Assembly: GCA_963693285.1 (NCBI GenBank)
Contig: OY848926.1
Location: 2,671,001 to 2,735,000 of the forward strand
Reading direction: 5' to 3'
From: Xestospongia muta
Lineage: Eukaryota; Porifera; Demospongiae; Haplosclerida; Petrosiidae
Length of the DNA: 64,000 nt
Position numbers and translations under genes: made by a program. Positions 61,201 to 64,000 of this stretch are shown one piece after another. The first letter of the stretch is position 1; each line of letters begins with the position of its first letter. The notes beneath the pieces were generated by a model. That model did no database searches. It was not told the origin of the DNA and saw nothing but the letters and a program-made list of their open reading frames with translations.

Positions 61201-64000
61201 TAATTTTTTTTAACTTTAAAAAAGCTCTAAACTCTTTATTTTAGAGTTTTAACCTATTTGACTACTTTATTACTATACTTAAGACAGATAAACTTATTAA
61301 ACTCTTTAGATCAGCTTATTTAACCATTTTTCACAGTTAATTTCTAATCTTTTTAACTTTCAAAAAGCTCTAAACTCTTTATTTTGGAGTTTTAACCTAT
61401 TTAGACTACTTTATTAGTATATTTAAGACAGATAAACTTACTAAACTCTTTATATCAGCTTATTTAACCAGTTTTCACAGTTAATTTCTAATCTTTTTTA
61501 ACTTTCAAAAAGCTCTAAACTCTTTATTTTAGAGTTTTAACCTATTTAGACTACTTTATTAGTACATTTAAGAGAGATAAAGTTATTAAAGTCCTTAGTT
61601 CTGCTTATTTAACCAGTTTTCACAGTTAATTTCTAATCTTTTTTAACTTTCAAAAAGCTCTAAACTCTTTATTTTAGAGTTTTAACCTATTTAGACTACT
61701 TTATTAGTACATTTAAGAGAGATAAAGTTATTAAAGTCCTTAGTTCTGCTTATTTAACCAGTTTTCACAGTTAATTTCTAATCTTTTTAACTTTCAAAAA
61801 GCTCTAAACTCTTTATTTTAGAATTTTAATTTATTTAGACTACTTTATTAGTATATTTAAGACAGATAAACTTACTAAACTCTTTAGATCAGCTTATTTA
61901 ACCAGTTTTCACAGTTAATTTCTAATCTTTTTTAACTTTCAAAAAGCTCTAAACTCTTTATTTTAGAGTTTTAACCTATTTAGACTACTTTATTACTATA
62001 TTTAAGATAGATAAACTTACTAAACTTATTAGATTAGCTTATTTAACCAGTTTTCACAGTTAATTTCTAATCTTTTTTAACTTTCAAAAAGCTCTAAACT
62101 CTTTATTTTAGAGTTTTAACCTATTTAGACTACTTTATTAGTATATTTAAGACAGATAAACTTACTAAACTGTTTAGATCAGATTATTTAACCAGTTTTC
62201 ACAGTTAATTTCTAATTTTTTTAACTTTCAAAAAGCTCTAAACTCTTTATTTTAGAGTTTTAACCTATTTAGACTACTTTATTAGTATATTTAAGACAGA
62301 TAAACTTACTAAACTCTTTAGATCAGCTTATTTAACCAGTTTTCACAGTTAATTTCTAAACTTTTTTAACTTTCAAAAAGCTCTAAACTCTTTATTTTAG
62401 AGTTTTAACCTATTAAGACTAGTTTATTAGTATATTTAAGACAGATAAACTTACTAAACTCTTTAGATGAGTTTACATAACCAGTTTTCACAGTTAATTT
62501 CTAATCTTTTTTAACTTTCGAAAAGCTCTAAACTCTTTATTTTAGGGTTTTAACCTATTTAGACTACTTTATTAGTATATTTAAGACAGATAAACTTACT
62601 AAACTCTTTAGATCAGCTTATTTAACCAGTTTTCACAGTTAATTTCTAATCTTTTTTAACTTTCAAAAAGCTCTAAACTCTTTATTTTAGAGTTTTAACC
62701 TATTTAGACTACTTTATTAGTATATTTAAGAAAGATAAAATTACTAAACTTTTTAGATCAGCTTATTTAACCAGTTTTCACAGTTAATTTCTAATCTTTT
62801 TTAACTTTCAAAAAGCTTTAAACTCTTTATTTTAGAGTTTTAACCTATTTAGACTACTTTATTAGTATATTTAAGACAGATAAACTTACTAAATTCTTTA
62901 GATCAGCTTATTTAACCAGTTTTCACAGTTAATTTCTAATCTTTTTTAACTTTCAAAAAGTTCTAATCACTTTATTTTAGAGTTTTAACCTATTTAGACT
63001 ATATTATTACTATATTTAAGACAGATAAACTTACGAAACTACTTAGATCAGCTTATTTAACCAGTTTTCACACTTAATTTCGAATCTTTTTTAACTTTCA
63101 AAACGCTCTAAACTCTTTATTTTAGAGTTTTAACCTATTTAGACTACTTTATTAGTATATTTAAGACAGGTAAACTTACTAAACTCTTTAGATCTGTTTA
63201 TTTAACCACTTTTAACAATTAATTTGTAACCTTTTTCAACTTTCAGAAAGCTCTAAACACTTTATTTTAGAGTTTTAACCTATTTAGACTACTTTATTAG
63301 TATTTTTAAGACAGATAAACTTACTAAACCATTTAGATCAGCTTAGTTAACCAGTTTTCCCAGTTAATTTCTAATCTTTTTTAACTTTCAAAAAGCTGTA
63401 AACTCTTTATTTTAGAGTTTTAACCTATTTAGACTACTTTAATACTATATTTAACACAGATTAACTTACTAAACTCTTCAGTTCAGCTTATTTACCCAGT
63501 TTTCACAGTTAATTTCTAATCCTTTTTAACTTTCAAAAAGCTCTAAACTCTTTATTTTAGAGTTTTAACCTATTTAGACTACTTTATTAGTATATTTAAG
63601 ACAGATAAACTTACTAAACTCTTTAGATCAGCTTATTTAACCAGTTTTCACAGTTAATTTCTAATCTTTTTTAACTTTCAAAAAGCTCTAATCACTTTAT
63701 TTTAGAGTTTTAACCTATTTAGACTACTTTATTAGTATATTTAAGAGAGATAAACTTACTAAACTCTTTAGATCAGCTTATTTAACCAGTTTTCACAGTT
63801 AATTTCTAATCTTTTTTAATTTTCAAAAAGCTCTAAACTCTTTATTTTAGAGTTTTAACGTATTTAGACTACTTTATTAGTATATTTAAGACAGATAAAC
63901 TTACTAAACTCTTTAGATCAGCTTATTTAACCAGTGTTCACAGTTAATTTCTAATCTTTTTTAACTTTGAAAAAGCTCTAAACTCTTTATTTTAGAGTTT
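52300..64000 (-). repeat. Large segmental duplication, copy 2 (block D)
   Basis: Collinear with 17.6-28.4 kb. Differences from copy 1: one monomer missing near 55790 (offset falls by 145); the 22-bp stretch kept near 56040 (offset rises by 22); about six extra monomers between 56.3 and 57.8 kb (offset rises by 870); one extra monomer near 61.6-61.75 kb (offset rises by 145), where the variant AGTACATTTAAGAGAG occurs twice (61562, 61706) against once in copy 1. The duplication is cut by the window end, so its full size is unknown. Its left edge lies near 52.3 kb, where a monomer with TTTAGGGTTTTAACC gives way to the block B order. Confidence 0.9.
56280..57850 (-). repeat. Recent local amplification in block D
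   Basis: The rare variant CTCTACTCAC occurs once in block B (21744) but three times here (56301, then about 290 and 870 bp further on). A run of consensus-identical monomers follows to about 57.84 kb, where a monomer with ACCACTTTTCAC marks return to register with block B. The excess of about six monomers accounts for the 870-bp offset gain between the two large copies. Near-identity among neighbours points to a young event. Confidence 0.78.

Larger units (their letters stand above)
49772..64000 (-). repeat. Satellite block D: ~98 monomers, inverted orientation, runs off the window
   Basis: Inverted array as in block B. The first 2.5 kb (49.8-52.3 kb) is a mosaic with several CCTTAGTTCTGC variant monomers. 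From about 52.3 kb to the end it follows block B 17.6-28.4 kb variant for variant, with a few whole-monomer insertions and deletions. About four consecutive consensus-identical monomers lie between roughly 57.2 and 57.8 kb, which suggests recent local amplification. The block continues past the window end, so its true length is unknown. No genes are visible. Confidence 0.97.

Noticed and set aside
1..64000. Protein-coding genes or a hidden operon-like system
   Set aside because: Every frame on both strands is full of TAA, TAG and TGA. The 145-bp period (1 modulo 3) shifts any open stretch each unit. No codon structure, ribosome-binding pattern or conserved protein motif is visible.
1..64000. 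CRISPR array, because of the regular repeats
   Set aside because: The entire 145-bp unit is conserved. There are no unique spacers between short repeats, and no associated genes.
1..64000. CENP-B box or telomeric repeat
   Set aside because: The known CENP-B box needs CG-containing core bases, and the consensus monomer has no CpG. No run of a telomere-type hexamer or pentamer occurs.
1..64000. AATAAA polyadenylation signals and TATA-like boxes in each monomer
   Set aside because: AATAAA appears twice per unit on the '+' strand and TATAAA in some variants, but this is expected from 77% A+T. There is no transcription unit to attach them to.
1..64000. Identification of the host species or a named satellite family
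   Set aside because: Length, A+T content and orientation switching recall satellites of about 142-144 bp described in darkling beetles and other insects. I do not recognise this sequence as any named family, and composition alone is not diagnostic.

Overview
The whole 64 kb window is satellite DNA. It is one very AT-rich tandem array with a basic repeat unit (monomer) of about 145 bp, roughly 440 copies end to end. I found no unique flank, gene, RNA gene or recognisable mobile element. The consensus monomer, seen unmodified at 1750-1894, has about 23% G+C by hand count and no CpG. It is purine-rich on one strand (about 63 A, 23 G, 48 T, 11 C). Such an array fits eukaryotic constitutive heterochromatin, possibly pericentromeric or centromeric. 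I do not recognise the satellite and cannot name the organism.

Layout: the array changes orientation three times, giving four blocks. Block A (1-16949) reads in the purine-rich sense, here called '+'. Block B (16950-30545) is inverted, block C (30546-49771) is '+', and block D (49772-64000) is inverted. Each switch occurs inside a monomer with no foreign sequence between. All three joins are short-spaced inverted repeats with spacers of 15, 11 and 12 nt. All breakpoints lie between monomer positions 1 and 39. Two joins, plus a truncated monomer near position 175, use the motif TTAAC at monomer positions 19-23.

Higher-order structure: variant monomers recur in the same order at distance, which exposes duplications of multi-monomer segments. 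The largest is block B 17.6-28.4 kb, which reappears as block D 52.3-64.0 kb in the same orientation. Its offset steps from 34.68 to 35.57 kb through whole-monomer gains and losses. Block A carries a 2.4 kb duplication at a spacing of about 3.3 kb and a local 5-monomer (about 724 bp) unit. Block C carries duplications at spacings of about 2.17, 2.46 and 11.0 kb. The last 1.5 kb of block C is an inverted copy of sequence found in blocks B and D.

Within the monomer, two motifs recur 71-72 bp apart, which suggests the 145-bp unit arose from a dimer of about 72 bp. Many recurrent variants look like complementary transversions (C/G or A/T). The window appears to be shaped by unequal exchange, segmental amplification and inversion rather than by coding function.
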